64,000 bases of DNA. It comes from Pseudomonas sp. MM223. Its GTDB lineage: Bacteria > Pseudomonadota > Gammaproteobacteria > Pseudomonadales > Pseudomonadaceae. The stretch is from contig OX352322.1 of assembly GCA_947090765.1 (NCBI GenBank), forward strand, positions 3,641,501 to 3,705,500, given 5' to 3'. How positions within the stretch are numbered: position 1 is the first letter of the stretch; each line of letters begins with the position of its first letter. The position numbers and the translations under genes are program-made. The notes below the pieces were generated by a model. The model had not been told where the DNA came from. It searched no databases and saw only the letters and a program-made list of their open reading frames with translations. Positions 18,094 to 26,873 of this stretch are shown piece after piece.

Positions 18094-19140
18094 ATGAACT
18101 CACCTTTGCACGGCCCGGCAAAAGCCTTGCGCCTGGCTGCCATCGGCGCCGTGATGCTGGCCGCAGGGGCTGGTTTTGCCTATGCCGCTGGCTGGCTCGG
18201 CGAAACCCGGCTGACGCCACAGCGTATCATTGACACCTTCGAGGCCCAGGCCGGGCACTACCCGGGTTATCGCAAGAACCACGCCAAGGGCTTGTGCGTC
18301 AGTGGCTACTTCCAGGCCAGCGGGCAAGCTGCCAAGCTGTCCACGGCGCGCGTCTTCAGCCAGGCACGCGTACCGGTGATCGGCCGTTTTGCCATTGGCG
18401 GCGCCAACCCCTTCGCCCCGGACACCGGCATACCTGTACGCAGCCTGGCCATTGAGCTGAATACCGACGACGGGCAGGTCTGGCGCACCGGCATGAACAA
18501 CCCGCCGGTACTTGCTGTAAGCACGCCGCAAGGGTTCTACGAGCAAGTTCTGGCGGGCACGCCAAACCCGGCCACTGGCAAACCAGACCCTGCCAGCATG
18601 CAAGCGTTCTTTGCAGGGCACCCGGAAAGCGCGGCGTTCCGCCAATGGGCCGCCAGCTACAAGCCCAGCAACAGTTTCGCCAGCACCCAATATCACAGCA
18701 TCAATGCCTTTTACCTGATCGACGCAAGCGGCTCACGCCATCCAGTGCGCTGGCAGCTTGAGCCCCAAACCGCGTTTGCCGCACTGCCCACCCAGATCGA
18801 TGACAAACAGTATCTGCAACACGACCTGCAACAACGCCTGGCCCAGGGCCCGTTGCGCTGGACGCTTCGCCTGTTGTTGGCCGAGCCCGGCGATGCAGTG
18901 GATGACCCTGCCCGGCCCTGGCCTGCCGAACGGGTCAGCGTGGACGCCGGTACCCTGGTGCTGGAACAGGTCGACGCCCCTGAACAGGGCGCATGCCGCG
19001 ACATCAACTTCGACCCGTTGATCCTGCCCCGAGGCATCGAGGCATCTGCCGACCCTATCCTCGCCGCCCGTTCGGCTGCCTATTCGGAATCGTTCAAGCG
19101 CCGCAGCCGTGAATCGCTCAGCACTGGAGCCCGCCCATGA
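18094..19140 (+). CDS. Catalase-family (SrpA-like) heme peroxidase
   Basis: A 348-residue small-subunit catalase-fold peroxidase, probably removing hydrogen or organic peroxides. An uncleaved anchor or signal sequence (residues 12-33) places it at the periplasmic face of the membrane. The distal His is H63 in KNHAKGLCVSG. The heme-ligand tyrosine lies near the C-terminus in RSAAYSESF, the usual catalase R-x3-Y arrangement. At 348 residues it lacks the long C-terminal parts of true catalases, as this subfamily does. The stop overlaps the start of the cytochrome b561 gene by 4 bases, suggesting a membrane electron-donor partner. Confidence 0.88.
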   Translation: MNSPLHGPAKALRLAAIGAVMLAAGAGFAYAAGWLGETRLTPQRIIDTFEAQAGHYPGYRKNHAKGLCVSGYFQASGQAAKLSTARVFSQARVPVIGRFAIGGANPFAPDTGIPVRSLAIELNTDDGQVWRTGMNNPPVLAVSTPQGFYEQVLAGTPNPATGKPDPASMQAFFAGHPESAAFRQWAASYKPSNSFASTQYHSINAFYLIDASGSRHPVRWQLEPQTAFAALPTQIDDKQYLQHDLQQRLAQGPLRWTLRLLLAEPGDAVDDPARPWPAERVSVDAGTLVLEQVDAPEQGACRDINFDPLILPRGIEASADPILAARSAAYSESFKRRSRESLSTGARP

Positions 19141-19670
19141 AACCCGAAGCCTTCCACCCATTCGCCCGTCTGCTGCACTGGCTGATGGCCGTGCTGATCC
19201 TGGCCATGCTGTTCATTGGGGTGAGCATGGTGGCAGACCTGTCGCTACGCCACCCGCTGCTGATCGGGCTGCACAAGGCCACCGGCCTGGCGCTGCTGGT
19301 GTTGGTAGTGCTGCGTATCGGCGTGCGTCTGGCCGTGCCTCACCCACCCTTGCCCCGCGACCTGCCACCCCTGCAGCGCTGGGCCGCGGGGGCTTCGCAC
19401 CTGTTGCTCTATGGCCTGATGCTGGCCATGCCGTTGCTGGGCTGGGCCATGCTGTCGGCCGGCGACTACCCTCGCCCACTGGGCTTGCCCGCCATCGCCC
19501 CGCACAACTTGCAACTGTATGCCGTGCTGCGCCTGGCCCACGGCTGGGCCGGCTACCTGTTGTTTGCAACGGTGCTGGTGCATGTGGCGGCAGCCTTGAT
19601 GCACGCGTGGGTGCGCCGCGACGGCGTGTTGCGTAGCATGTGGCCTGGCCCCCTGCGCCGCAGCGAATGA
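19137..19670 (+). CDS. Cytochrome b561 family membrane protein
   Basis: A 177-residue four-helix diheme cytochrome of the bacterial b561 (CybB) type. Membrane helices are visible at about residues 12-35, 48-70, 85-108 and 145-168. Candidate heme His residues occur in FARLLHWLMAV, LIGLHKATGL and VLVHVAAALMH. These proteins pass electrons from quinol to periplasmic acceptors. Coupling to the peroxidase gene suggests that it supplies electrons to that enzyme, which is an inference from gene order. Confidence 0.9.
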   Translation: MKPEAFHPFARLLHWLMAVLILAMLFIGVSMVADLSLRHPLLIGLHKATGLALLVLVVLRIGVRLAVPHPPLPRDLPPLQRWAAGASHLLLYGLMLAMPLLGWAMLSAGDYPRPLGLPAIAPHNLQLYAVLRLAHGWAGYLLFATVLVHVAAALMHAWVRRDGVLRSMWPGPLRRSE

Positions 19671-19757
19671 CCTGCAGCAGCCCGGGGGCGTTCGACAATC
19701 AATAATCGTTCTTAATAAGATCGGCTTTCTATTTGCCTTATTGCCCTGGACTGCCCT

Positions 19758-20963
19758 ATGAACGTCGCAAAGGATCCTGCAACTCTAAAACCTGCCAGCA
19801 CCCTGGACTTGCGCCCGCTGCTGCTGGCCAACATGGCCTGTACCATGTCGATGATGGCCTTCGTCGCCCTGATCGGCCCGATTGCCCGCCAGCTCGGCAT
19901 GGCCACCTGGCAGGCTGGCGCCGCCGTGACAGTGGCCGGCGTGGTCTGGGTATTGCTGGCCCGGCCCTGGGGCCGTGCGGCAGATCGCCTGGGCCGTCGG
20001 CGCATCCTGTTGCTGGGTACCGCCGGCTTCACCCTGGCTTACTGGCTGTTATGCCTGTTTGTCGAAGGCGCGCTGCGCTGGCTGCCGGGCGCGACCGCAG
20101 CGTTCATCGGCCTGATGGTCGCACGCGGCTGCATCGGCGCCTTCTATGCTGCAATCCCGGTAGGCTGCAACGCGCTGATCGCCGACCATGTCGAGCCGCA
20201 GCGCCGTGCTCGGGCGATGGCTTCGCTGGGGGCGGCCAACGCTGTCGGCCTTGTAGTAGGGCCAGCATTGGCAGCGCTACTGGCGCGGCATAGCCTGAGC
20301 CTGCCTTTTCATATCATGTCGCTGCTGCCGGCCAGCGCCTTTCTCGTGCTGTTGTTTACCCTCAAGCCGCAGGCGCTGCCTCACAACTATGCCCCGAGCC
20401 CAGTGCGCTTGAACGACCCACGCCTGCGCCGGCCCTTGCTGGTAGCGTTCAGCGCCATGCTCAGTGTCACCGTGTCGCAGATCATCGTCGGCTTCTTTGC
20501 CCTCGACCGCCTGCACCTGGGCCCGGCGCAAGCGGCCCAGGCTGCCGGCATCGCCCTGACCACGGTGGGCGTGGCACTGATGCTGTCCCAGGTACTGCTG
20601 CGCAAACTGGAATGGCCGCCACTGAAGATGATCCGGGTAGGCGCCACGGTTTCGGCATTGGGCTTTGCCTGCGGCTCACTTGCAACCACCGCACCTTGGC
20701 TTTGGGGCTGCTACTTCGTCGCGGCAGCGGGCATGGGCTTTGTCTTCCCATCGTTTTCAGCGTTGGCAGCCAATGCCATGCACGCCTCCGAGCAAGGTGC
20801 CACCGCCGGTTCCATTGGTGCGGCCCAAGGCATGGGCGCGGTGATCGGCCCACTGGCCGGCACCCTGGTGTATGCCCTTGATCCGCGCCTGCCATTCCTG
20901 GCCGTAGCCGCACTGTTGCTGCTGGTCGGGCTATGGCCGATGCCACGCGACCAGCGTGCCTGA
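19758..20963 (+). CDS. MFS transporter
   Basis: A 401-residue major facilitator with 12 predicted helices. The loop 2-3 motif is visible as GRAADRLGRRRILLLG, and a second motif region occurs around residues 105-160. The pattern resembles drug-efflux type MFS proteins (DHA1), so export is more likely than import. The ligand cannot be inferred. It precedes an XRE-cupin regulator on the same strand after an 81-base gap containing an AT-rich stretch that may hold that gene's own promoter. Confidence 0.85.
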   Translation: MNVAKDPATLKPASTLDLRPLLLANMACTMSMMAFVALIGPIARQLGMATWQAGAAVTVAGVVWVLLARPWGRAADRLGRRRILLLGTAGFTLAYWLLCLFVEGALRWLPGATAAFIGLMVARGCIGAFYAAIPVGCNALIADHVEPQRRARAMASLGAANAVGLVVGPALAALLARHSLSLPFHIMSLLPASAFLVLLFTLKPQALPHNYAPSPVRLNDPRLRRPLLVAFSAMLSVTVSQIIVGFFALDRLHLGPAQAAQAAGIALTTVGVALMLSQVLLRKLEWPPLKMIRVGATVSALGFACGSLATTAPWLWGCYFVAAAGMGFVFPSFSALAANAMHASEQGATAGSIGAAQGMGAVIGPLAGTLVYALDPRLPFLAVAALLLLVGLWPMPRDQRA

Positions 20964-21044
20964 GAAGCACAGCGCGCAAGCGTGCAGAGTGTGTTTTAAT
21001 GCGCGTCGCTCATTATTTTTTACACCTCTGATTACAAGGCGGCT

Positions 21045-21590
21045 ATGGACACGGGGACGCGACTCAAACTGGTGCGTGAACGCAACAACCTCTCCCAACG
21101 GGAACTGGCCCGCCGCAGCGGGCTGACCAATTCGACGATCTCGCAGATCGAGCAGAATCGCGTCAGCCCTTCGGTCAGCTCCCTGAAAAAACTGCTCGAA
21201 GGCATTCCCATGAGCCTGGCGGAGTTCTTCAGCTTCGACGAGCCCGTGCGAGAAGAGCGCTTTGTGTTTCGGGGTGGCGAGCAGCCCGACCTGGGCCGTA
21301 ACGGCCTGCGCATGCTGCTGGTCGGTGCCAGTGTAGAGGGCCGGCAGATGCGCATGCTGCGCGAACTGTATGCACCGGGTGCAGACTCGGGCGAGCCGAT
21401 CGTGCATGCCGAAGGCGAAGAATGTGGCTTGGTCACCCGTGGCACCGTGGAGCTGTGGGTCGATGGCCAAGTGAGCGTGCTCAACTCGGGCGACGGCTAC
21501 TACATCCCCACTACCCTGCCGCACAGCTTCAAGAACATCGGCCCGGACGAGGCCGAGATCATCAGCGCCAACACACCGGCGAATTTCTGA
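21045..21590 (+). CDS. XRE-cupin transcriptional regulator (PuuR-like)
   Basis: A 181-residue repressor-type protein. The N-terminal Cro/C1 helix-turn-helix spans about residues 7-62 (LSQRELARRSGLTNSTISQIE). The C-terminal cupin domain spans about 105-178 (HAEGEECGLVTRGTVELWVDGQ, PHSFKNIG). Members such as PuuR sense polyamines or amino acids. The gene stands alone with an AT-rich leader. Its target is not evident; the neighbouring MFS gene is a candidate. Confidence 0.9.
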   Translation: MDTGTRLKLVRERNNLSQRELARRSGLTNSTISQIEQNRVSPSVSSLKKLLEGIPMSLAEFFSFDEPVREERFVFRGGEQPDLGRNGLRMLLVGASVEGRQMRMLRELYAPGADSGEPIVHAEGEECGLVTRGTVELWVDGQVSVLNSGDGYYIPTTLPHSFKNIGPDEAEIISANTPANF

Positions 21591-21592
21591 TC

Positions 21593-21891
21593 TTGACGCG
21601 CAGCGGTGTACTGAACACCCGGGCCATCTACCAGAGCCTGCGCAACGCGGCCCTTGGCGTGCACCACCTGGAGGTCAGTGCACGCCACGAGGGTGGTTTG
21701 GTCGATGTCGACATCCAGGGCTGGCAACTAACGCTGGCCCTCGATAGCGAAGGCCTGGCGCATTGCGTCAGTTGCCGGGCCCCGGACGGCCAGCAGGCCG
21801 GGATCGAGGGCTGGCAGCGCTACGGCACCAACCCGGTCGACCTGCTCAGCCTGTGGGAACGCACTCGCTCGAAAAGCTGCTGGCACCCTGA
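21593..21891 (+). pseudogene. DUF7693-like small protein, frameshifted at its end
   Basis: About 99 residues if read from the TTG at 21593. The body (TRAIYQSLRNAALGV, GWQRYGTNPVDLLSLWERTR) matches a small conserved Pseudomonas family that I recall as DUF7693, of unknown function. The frame then runs into an unlikely Arg/Pro-rich tail. One frame over, near 21868, the expected ending LEKLLAP and a stop (21889-21891) appear, so one base seems to be missing. The start is uncertain because no strong ribosome site precedes the TTG. It converges on and overlaps the isomerase gene. Confidence 0.5.
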
Positions 21892-22478
21892 CTCAACGCC
21901 TCTTCGACAAAATCCAGACGGTCCTGGCCAAAGAACATCGCTTCACCGACAAAGCAGGTTGGCGCGCCAAACACACCGCGCTCGACCGCCACCTCGGTCG
22001 CCTGCTTGAGCGCGGCTTTCACTTCAGGGTCTGCCGCCAGCGCGTGAAACACCTGCGGATCGAACCCTGCCTGGCTCAGTGTTTCGTCCAGAACGCCGCT
22101 ATCGCTCAGGTTACGACGCTGCACCCACAGCCCATTGAACAGCACCGACAGCAACACCTCCAACCGCTCCGGCGAGCGCAACTGGGTGCCCATTACGCCG
22201 CGCATCAAAGCCAAGGTATTGACCGGAAACCCCGGCGGCAGCCCGAACGGTACCCCATAGCGCGCGGCAAAACGTGCCAGGTCGGTGAACATGTAGCGCC
22301 CCTTGGCCGGGACCATGGCCGGCGAGGCATTGCCGGTGGCCTGGAACACCCCGCCCAGCAGCATTGGCCGGTAATGCAGCGTGGCACCCTGGCGGGCACA
22401 CAGGCCTGGCAGCTGGGTCCAGGCCAGGTAGCTGGCCGGGCTGCCCAGGTCAAAAAAGAAATCGACAGTCTTGTGCAT
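21846..22478 (-). CDS. 2-hydroxychromene-2-carboxylate isomerase-like DsbA-family protein
   Basis: A 210-residue thioredoxin-fold protein of the DsbA/kappa-GST group. The N-terminal FFFDLGSPASYLAW carries Ser (in place of the DsbA Cys pair) as in NahD-type glutathione-dependent isomerases. FGAPTCFVGEAMFFGQDRLDFV near the end is the family cis-Pro and C-terminal signature. It is co-directional with an SDR gene 29 bases upstream and opposite a TetR regulator, so it may act on an aromatic or quinone-like compound. The last 15 or so residues overlap the convergent DUF7693-like gene and would change if that frameshift is an error. Confidence 0.86.
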   Translation of the reverse strand: MHKTVDFFFDLGSPASYLAWTQLPGLCARQGATLHYRPMLLGGVFQATGNASPAMVPAKGRYMFTDLARFAARYGVPFGLPPGFPVNTLALMRGVMGTQLRSPERLEVLLSVLFNGLWVQRRNLSDSGVLDETLSQAGFDPQVFHALAADPEVKAALKQATEVAVERGVFGAPTCFVGEAMFFGQDRLDFVEEALSQGASSFSSECVPTG

Positions 22479-22507
22479 GGTTACGGTCCTTGCTCGGTGA
22501 TAGGGGT

Positions 22508-23239
22508 TTACCAGCGTTCCATCCAGGGGCGCAGGTCCAGTTCGAACGTCCAGGCATCTCGCGGCTGGGTGTGCAGAAACCAGTAGCTGTCAGCGATGTG
22601 CGCCGGGGCAAGGATGCCGTCCTGGTCCTTGAGGGCATAGCGCTCGGGGAAACTGTCGCGGATGAAGGCAGTGTCGATGGCCCCGTCCACCACCACATGC
22701 GCGACATGGATGTTCCGCGGCCCCAGTTCACGCGCCATGCTCTGGGCCAGGGCGCGCAAGCCATGCTTTGCGCCGGCGAAAGCCGCGAAACCTGCCGCAC
22801 CGCGGGTGCCAGCAGTGGCGCCAGTGAACAGGATCGTGCCGCGCTCACGCTGGACCATACGCCGGGCAACTGCCTGCGCGGTGAGAAAGCCGGCAAAGCA
22901 AGCCATTTCCCAGATCTTGAAGTACTTGCGTGGTGTTTCTTCGAGGATGCTGCAGGGCACATTGGCACCGATATTGAAAACAAACGCCTCGATCGGGCCG
23001 ATATCGCGCTCGATAGCCTCGACCAACGCCGCCACCTCTTCTTCCTTGCGCGCATCGGAACCAAACCCATGGGCCTGGCCACCCGCGGCACGTATTTCCT
23101 CCAGCAGCGGTTGCAGCTTTTCAACCTGACGCCGCGTGACGCAGGCAATGTAACCCTCACGGGCAAAACGCTTGGCAATCTCGCCACCGGTGGCGTCGCC
23201 TGCACCGATCACCAGCACTACTTTTTGTTGTTCTGACAT
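22508..23239 (-). CDS. SDR-family protein with Phe in place of the catalytic Tyr
   Basis: A 243-residue short-chain dehydrogenase-like protein starting MSEQQKVVLVIGAGDATG. The Rossmann dinucleotide motif is divergent but present, and FNIGANVPCSILE occupies the NNAG position. In the active-site segment the usual Tyr-x3-Lys reads FAGAK and the Ser position reads TGATAG, so the catalytic Tyr is replaced. This suggests a non-canonical reaction or a binding role. It is paired with the isomerase gene and divergent from a TetR regulator, probably its repressor. Confidence 0.85.
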   Translation of the reverse strand: MSEQQKVVLVIGAGDATGGEIAKRFAREGYIACVTRRQVEKLQPLLEEIRAAGGQAHGFGSDARKEEEVAALVEAIERDIGPIEAFVFNIGANVPCSILEETPRKYFKIWEMACFAGFLTAQAVARRMVQRERGTILFTGATAGTRGAAGFAAFAGAKHGLRALAQSMARELGPRNIHVAHVVVDGAIDTAFIRDSFPERYALKDQDGILAPAHIADSYWFLHTQPRDAWTFELDLRPWMERW

Positions 23240-23261
23240 ACCTGCCTCCATTGGTGAATGG

Positions 23262-23276
23262 TCGTTTAGTTAACGA
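23262..23276. promoter_or_regulatory. Candidate TetR operator
   Basis: TCGTT-N5-AACGA lies in the short gap between the divergent SDR and TetR genes, where such a repressor would control both. The arms are short. Confidence 0.4.
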
Positions 23277-23328
23277 ACGCTATGTTATGATCGCCGTCAT
23301 CGTCAAGCCCGCCTGCAGAGGCAATTGA

Positions 23329-23892
23329 ATGCGCTATTCCAACGAACACAAGCAGCAGACCCGCGAACGGTTGCTGAGCAGCAGCGGCGCACTGGCCAAG
23401 CGTGGGGGCTTTTCCAGCACCGGCGTGGCCGGGCTGATGAAGGCAATCGGCCTTACCGGCGGCGCCTTTTACAACCACTTCCCCTCCAAGGACGACCTGT
23501 TCACCGAGGTAGTACGCCAAGAGCTGCACAATAGCCCGCTGGCCCGCCTGGCCAACCAGGGCGCCAACCGCGAACGCCTGGGCCGCTGCCTGCAGCAGTA
23601 CCTGAGCCTGGCCCACCTGCACAATGCCGAAGGTGGCTGCCCGCTGCCGCCACTGGGTGTGGAGATCGCCCGGGCTGCAGCGCCGGTGCGCGAAGAGGCC
23701 GAGCACTGGCTGGTCGTACTGCATCGGGCCTGGAGCGCAACGCTGGAGGATGATCAACTGGCCTGGGTATTGATCAGCCAATGCGTAGGCGCGTTGATGA
23801 TCGGGCGCATGCTGGCCACTGAACAGGTGCAGTCCCAGGTACTGGACGCAAGCCGCCAGTTTGTCGAAAAGGCCCTGCATGAAGCGGATTAG
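23329..23892 (+). CDS. TetR/AcrR-family transcriptional regulator
   Basis: A 187-residue TetR-type repressor. The N-terminal helix-turn-helix (about residues 10-55) includes GVAGLMKAIGLTGGAFYNHFPSKDDLF. The C-terminal ligand-binding half contains GGCPLPPLGVEIARAA, a pattern shared with regulators of SDR-linked genes. It is divergent from the SDR/isomerase pair, which it probably represses. Its stop overlaps the start of the next gene. Confidence 0.9.
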   Translation: MRYSNEHKQQTRERLLSSSGALAKRGGFSSTGVAGLMKAIGLTGGAFYNHFPSKDDLFTEVVRQELHNSPLARLANQGANRERLGRCLQQYLSLAHLHNAEGGCPLPPLGVEIARAAAPVREEAEHWLVVLHRAWSATLEDDQLAWVLISQCVGALMIGRMLATEQVQSQVLDASRQFVEKALHEAD

Positions 23893-24472
23893 CCTGCTGC
23901 TGGGCCTGATGTTGGCGTTGCCCGCACTTGCCGAACAAGCCTGCCCACCCGGGCAATACCCAGTGTGCCTGATGGGCTGTTTTTGTGCGCCGATCGACCC
24001 TGGGCAGGCCGGCCAGATTCTCAAGGACGTAGAGGTCATGGCTTCCTCCAGCCTGACGTTCGCCTTGCGCCAGGCCCGGGATGAGGCCACCGCCAGCGGC
24101 GTCGAGCCCATCCCGCTGCATATCCGTGCGCAACTCGAACCCTGGTACGACTTTGCCGTGCTCGATGCGGCGCGCTTTCGGGTGGGTGACGAACAGCAGG
24201 TGAGCGCGGCCAACGCATTGCTGCAAAACCCTGACGTAAACGCCGTGACGCTGATCGACACGATCATCTTCCGCCGGGCCGGTGATGCCGAGGACAACGT
24301 GGCCCTGTGGGCGCACGAGCTCAAGCATGTGCAGCAGTATCAGGAACTGGGCGTGGAGGAATTCGCCCGGCGCTATACGCGCAATTATGACGAACTGGAG
24401 GGGCCGGCCTACAAGATCGAGGCCGAGGTGGGCAAGGCACTGCGCGAACGCGCTTCGGGGCAGGCCAGGTAG
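23879..24472 (+). CDS. DUF4157-like secreted protein with HELKH metallopeptidase-type motif
   Basis: A 197-residue exported protein. I chose the ATG at 23879, overlapping the TetR stop, because it starts a clean signal peptide (MKRISLLLGLMLALPALA). A Cys-rich stretch follows (CPPGQYPVCLMGCFCAP), then a DUF4157-like domain (about residues 70-175). WAHELKHVQQY (about 140-150) resembles a zinc HExxH helix with the spacing of the family, and the catalytic Glu is retained. Function is unknown; activity as a peptidase is only a possibility. Confidence 0.78.
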   Translation: MKRISLLLGLMLALPALAEQACPPGQYPVCLMGCFCAPIDPGQAGQILKDVEVMASSSLTFALRQARDEATASGVEPIPLHIRAQLEPWYDFAVLDAARFRVGDEQQVSAANALLQNPDVNAVTLIDTIIFRRAGDAEDNVALWAHELKHVQQYQELGVEEFARRYTRNYDELEGPAYKIEAEVGKALRERASGQAR

Positions 24473-24490
24473 GAATAGGGCTGCGTTGCA

Positions 24491-24580
24491 GCCCATCGCC
24501 GGCAAGCCAGCTCCCACAGGAACGGCGCCGAGCCTGAAACCTGTGCAGCACCTGTGGGGCTGGCTTGCCGGCGATAGGGC
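24491..24580. repeat. REP-type inverted pair
   Basis: Two 30-base arms (24491-24520 and 24551-24580), nearly perfect reverse complements, have the core GCCGGCAAGCCAG. They are the same family as the pair at 2840-2932. They sit between convergent genes and can form a hairpin in either transcript. Confidence 0.85.
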
Positions 24581-24584
24581 CCTG

Positions 24585-25577
24585 TCAGGACGCCGCCGAA
24601 GCCTCTTCAGCCGCTTGCTCACGGCTGGCATAACGCTGCGCCAGTACCGCGCAGACCATCAACTGGATCTGGTGGAACAGCATCAGCGGCAGGATCATCG
24701 CGCCAATCCCACTGCCCACGAACAACACCTGGGCCATGGGCACTCCGGTAGCGAGGCTTTTCTTGGAGCCGGCAAACAGGATGGTGATGCGGTCCTCAAG
24801 GTCGAAGCCCAATGCCTTGCCAAGCACGCGGGTGCCAAGCAGTACCACCGCCAGCAAAATCCCGCATACGGCAAACAACCCGGCCAGGTGCTGCGGCGAT
24901 ACCGTATGCCACAACCCCGTGACCACGGCCTCGCTGAAGGCGGTGTACACCACCAGCAGGATCGAGCCCTGGTCCACCACCTTGAGCCAGCGTGCATTAC
25001 GCTTGACCCAGGCGCCAATCCAGCGCCGCGCAATCTGCCCGGCAACAAATGGCACCAGCAGTTGCAGGGTGATCTTCAGCACGGCATCCAGGCCCGAACC
25101 GGTGTCACCACTCGCGCCTAGCAACATCATCACCAGCAAGGGGGTCAGGAAGATGCCCAGCAGGCTGGACGCCGCCGCGCTGCAAATGGCTGCTGGCACG
25201 TTACCGCGGGCCAGCGAGGTGAAGGCGATGGCCGATTGCACCGTGGCCGGCAAGGCGCACAGGTAGAGCACACCCAGGTACAACTCGTTGCCCACCAGCG
25301 GCAGGAACAACGGCTTGAACGCCAGGCCAAGCAGCGGGAACATCACGAATGTGCAAGAAAACACCAGCAGGTGCAGGCGCCAGTGCCCGGCACCGGCAAT
25401 GATCGCCTCGCGCGACAACTTGGCACCATGCAGGAAGAACAGCAGGCCGATGGCCAGGTTGGTCAGCCAGCCGAAATACACCGCACCGTCGCCCGAACAA
25501 GGCAATACGGTGGCGATCAGGACCACCCCGAGCAAAGCCAGGGTGAAGTTGTCGAATAACATGCGCAAATACTTCAT
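24585..25577 (-). CDS. Bile acid:sodium symporter family transporter (SBF-like)
   Basis: A 330-residue membrane protein of the SBF-like CPA (DUF4137, YfeH-type) group with about 10 helices. The start MKYLRMLFDNFTLALL is chosen because upstream codons lack family character. Visible family features include FLHGAKLSREAI near residue 55 and the conserved FAGSKKSLATGVPMAQVLF near 265. The substrate is unknown. It stands alone, convergent with the DUF4157-like gene and divergent from ampC. Confidence 0.85.
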   Translation of the reverse strand: MKYLRMLFDNFTLALLGVVLIATVLPCSGDGAVYFGWLTNLAIGLLFFLHGAKLSREAIIAGAGHWRLHLLVFSCTFVMFPLLGLAFKPLFLPLVGNELYLGVLYLCALPATVQSAIAFTSLARGNVPAAICSAAASSLLGIFLTPLLVMMLLGASGDTGSGLDAVLKITLQLLVPFVAGQIARRWIGAWVKRNARWLKVVDQGSILLVVYTAFSEAVVTGLWHTVSPQHLAGLFAVCGILLAVVLLGTRVLGKALGFDLEDRITILFAGSKKSLATGVPMAQVLFVGSGIGAMILPLMLFHQIQLMVCAVLAQRYASREQAAEEASAAS

Positions 25578-25696
25578 CACAGTGTCAGTCTTGTCATTAT
25601 GCAAGGGCAAACGATAAGGTCTTCGGCTTTTCGCCGCTAACGCCGGAACCCCCACCGGTATCGCTCAACGGACACGTTCCACAAAAGGACCCTTTC

Positions 25697-26839
25697 ATGC
25701 CCCTTCCCCGCCTGGCCGCGCTTGCGGCCGCCATTACCCTCACATTGGGCCATGCCAGCGCCCAGGCCGACGACCAGTTGCAAGCCAAGGTAGACCATAT
25801 CATCCGCCCGCTGATGCAGGAGCAAGGCATCAGCGGCATGGCCGTGGCGATCTATGCCCGCGACCATGCGCACTACTTCAGCTACGGCGTGGCCAGCAAA
25901 GCCGACAATGTGCCCGTCAGCCGAGACACACTGTTCGAGATCGGTTCGCTGAGCAAGACCTACACCGCCACCCTGGCCGCACTGGCCAGCGCCGAAGGCA
26001 AGCTGGACCTTGAAGCCCCGGCCAAGCGCTATCATCCGGCACTTGCCGGCGCGCCCCTGGGCGACGCGACGGTGCTGGAGCTGGGCGCCTACAGTGCCGA
26101 CTGCCTGCCCCTGCAGTTCCCGGATGCGGTGCAAACACCGCAGCAGGTCGTCGATTTCTTCCGCCACTGGCAACCTCGCGCCAAACCCGGCACCCAGCGC
26201 TGCTACTCAAACCCCAGCCTTGGCCTGTTCGGAGACCTGGCCGCCCGCGCGCAGCATCAACCCTTTGCCACGCTGATGACAGATGGCCTGCTGGCGAAAA
26301 TGGGCCTGAAAAACACCTATCTGCAAGTCCCGACCAGCGCCCAGGGGCTTTATGCGCAAGGCTACGACGCCGCCGACAAACCGGTGCGTGTCGGCCCCGG
26401 CCCTTACGCCGACGAGGCCTATGGCATCAAGACCAGCGCCAGCGACCTGCTGCGCTACGTGCGCCTGCACATGCAGCCACAGGGCCTGCCACCAGCCCTG
26501 GTAAAAGCCACGGCCATCACGCAGCAGGGCTACTTCCAGGTGGGTGCCATGACCCAGGGCCTGGGCTGGGAGCGTTACCCCTACCCGGTCACGCTGGCGA
26601 CCCTGGTCGATGGCAACAGCCCGCGGCTGATCCGTGAACCGCAGGCGACCACACGCTTGCAAGCGCCCCTGCCCGCGCAGCCGGCAGCCTGGTACAACAA
26701 GACCGGCTCAACCAATGGCTTCGGCGCCTACGCCGCGTTTGTGCCCTCCGAACAGTTGGTTGTGGTGTTGCTGGCCAATCGAAATTACCCGAACGAAGCA
26801 CGGGTTCGTGCAGCCTTCGAGATCCTGTCGGGGCTGTAG
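25697..26839 (+). CDS. ampC: Class C beta-lactamase AmpC
   Basis: A 380-residue periplasmic serine beta-lactamase with a signal peptide (residues 1-24). The class C motifs are all present: S84-L-S-K87 (catalytic Ser and Lys), the YSN tyrosine motif in QRCYSNPSLG, and KTGSTNGFG near residue 335. It hydrolyses cephalosporins and penicillins. No ampR gene is adjacent, so induction may differ from P. aeruginosa, where ampR is divergent. Length and motif spacing fit an intact enzyme. Confidence 0.93.
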   Translation: MPLPRLAALAAAITLTLGHASAQADDQLQAKVDHIIRPLMQEQGISGMAVAIYARDHAHYFSYGVASKADNVPVSRDTLFEIGSLSKTYTATLAALASAEGKLDLEAPAKRYHPALAGAPLGDATVLELGAYSADCLPLQFPDAVQTPQQVVDFFRHWQPRAKPGTQRCYSNPSLGLFGDLAARAQHQPFATLMTDGLLAKMGLKNTYLQVPTSAQGLYAQGYDAADKPVRVGPGPYADEAYGIKTSASDLLRYVRLHMQPQGLPPALVKATAITQQGYFQVGAMTQGLGWERYPYPVTLATLVDGNSPRLIREPQATTRLQAPLPAQPAAWYNKTGSTNGFGAYAAFVPSEQLVVVLLANRNYPNEARVRAAFEILSGL

Positions 26840-26873
26840 TGCGAGCAGCGATTGTCGAACAAAAAGACAGAAA

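Noticed and set aside
19695..19745. AT-rich sequence before the MFS gene as a Fur box
   Set aside because: The stretch near AATAATCGTTCTTAATAAG matches the consensus poorly on both halves.
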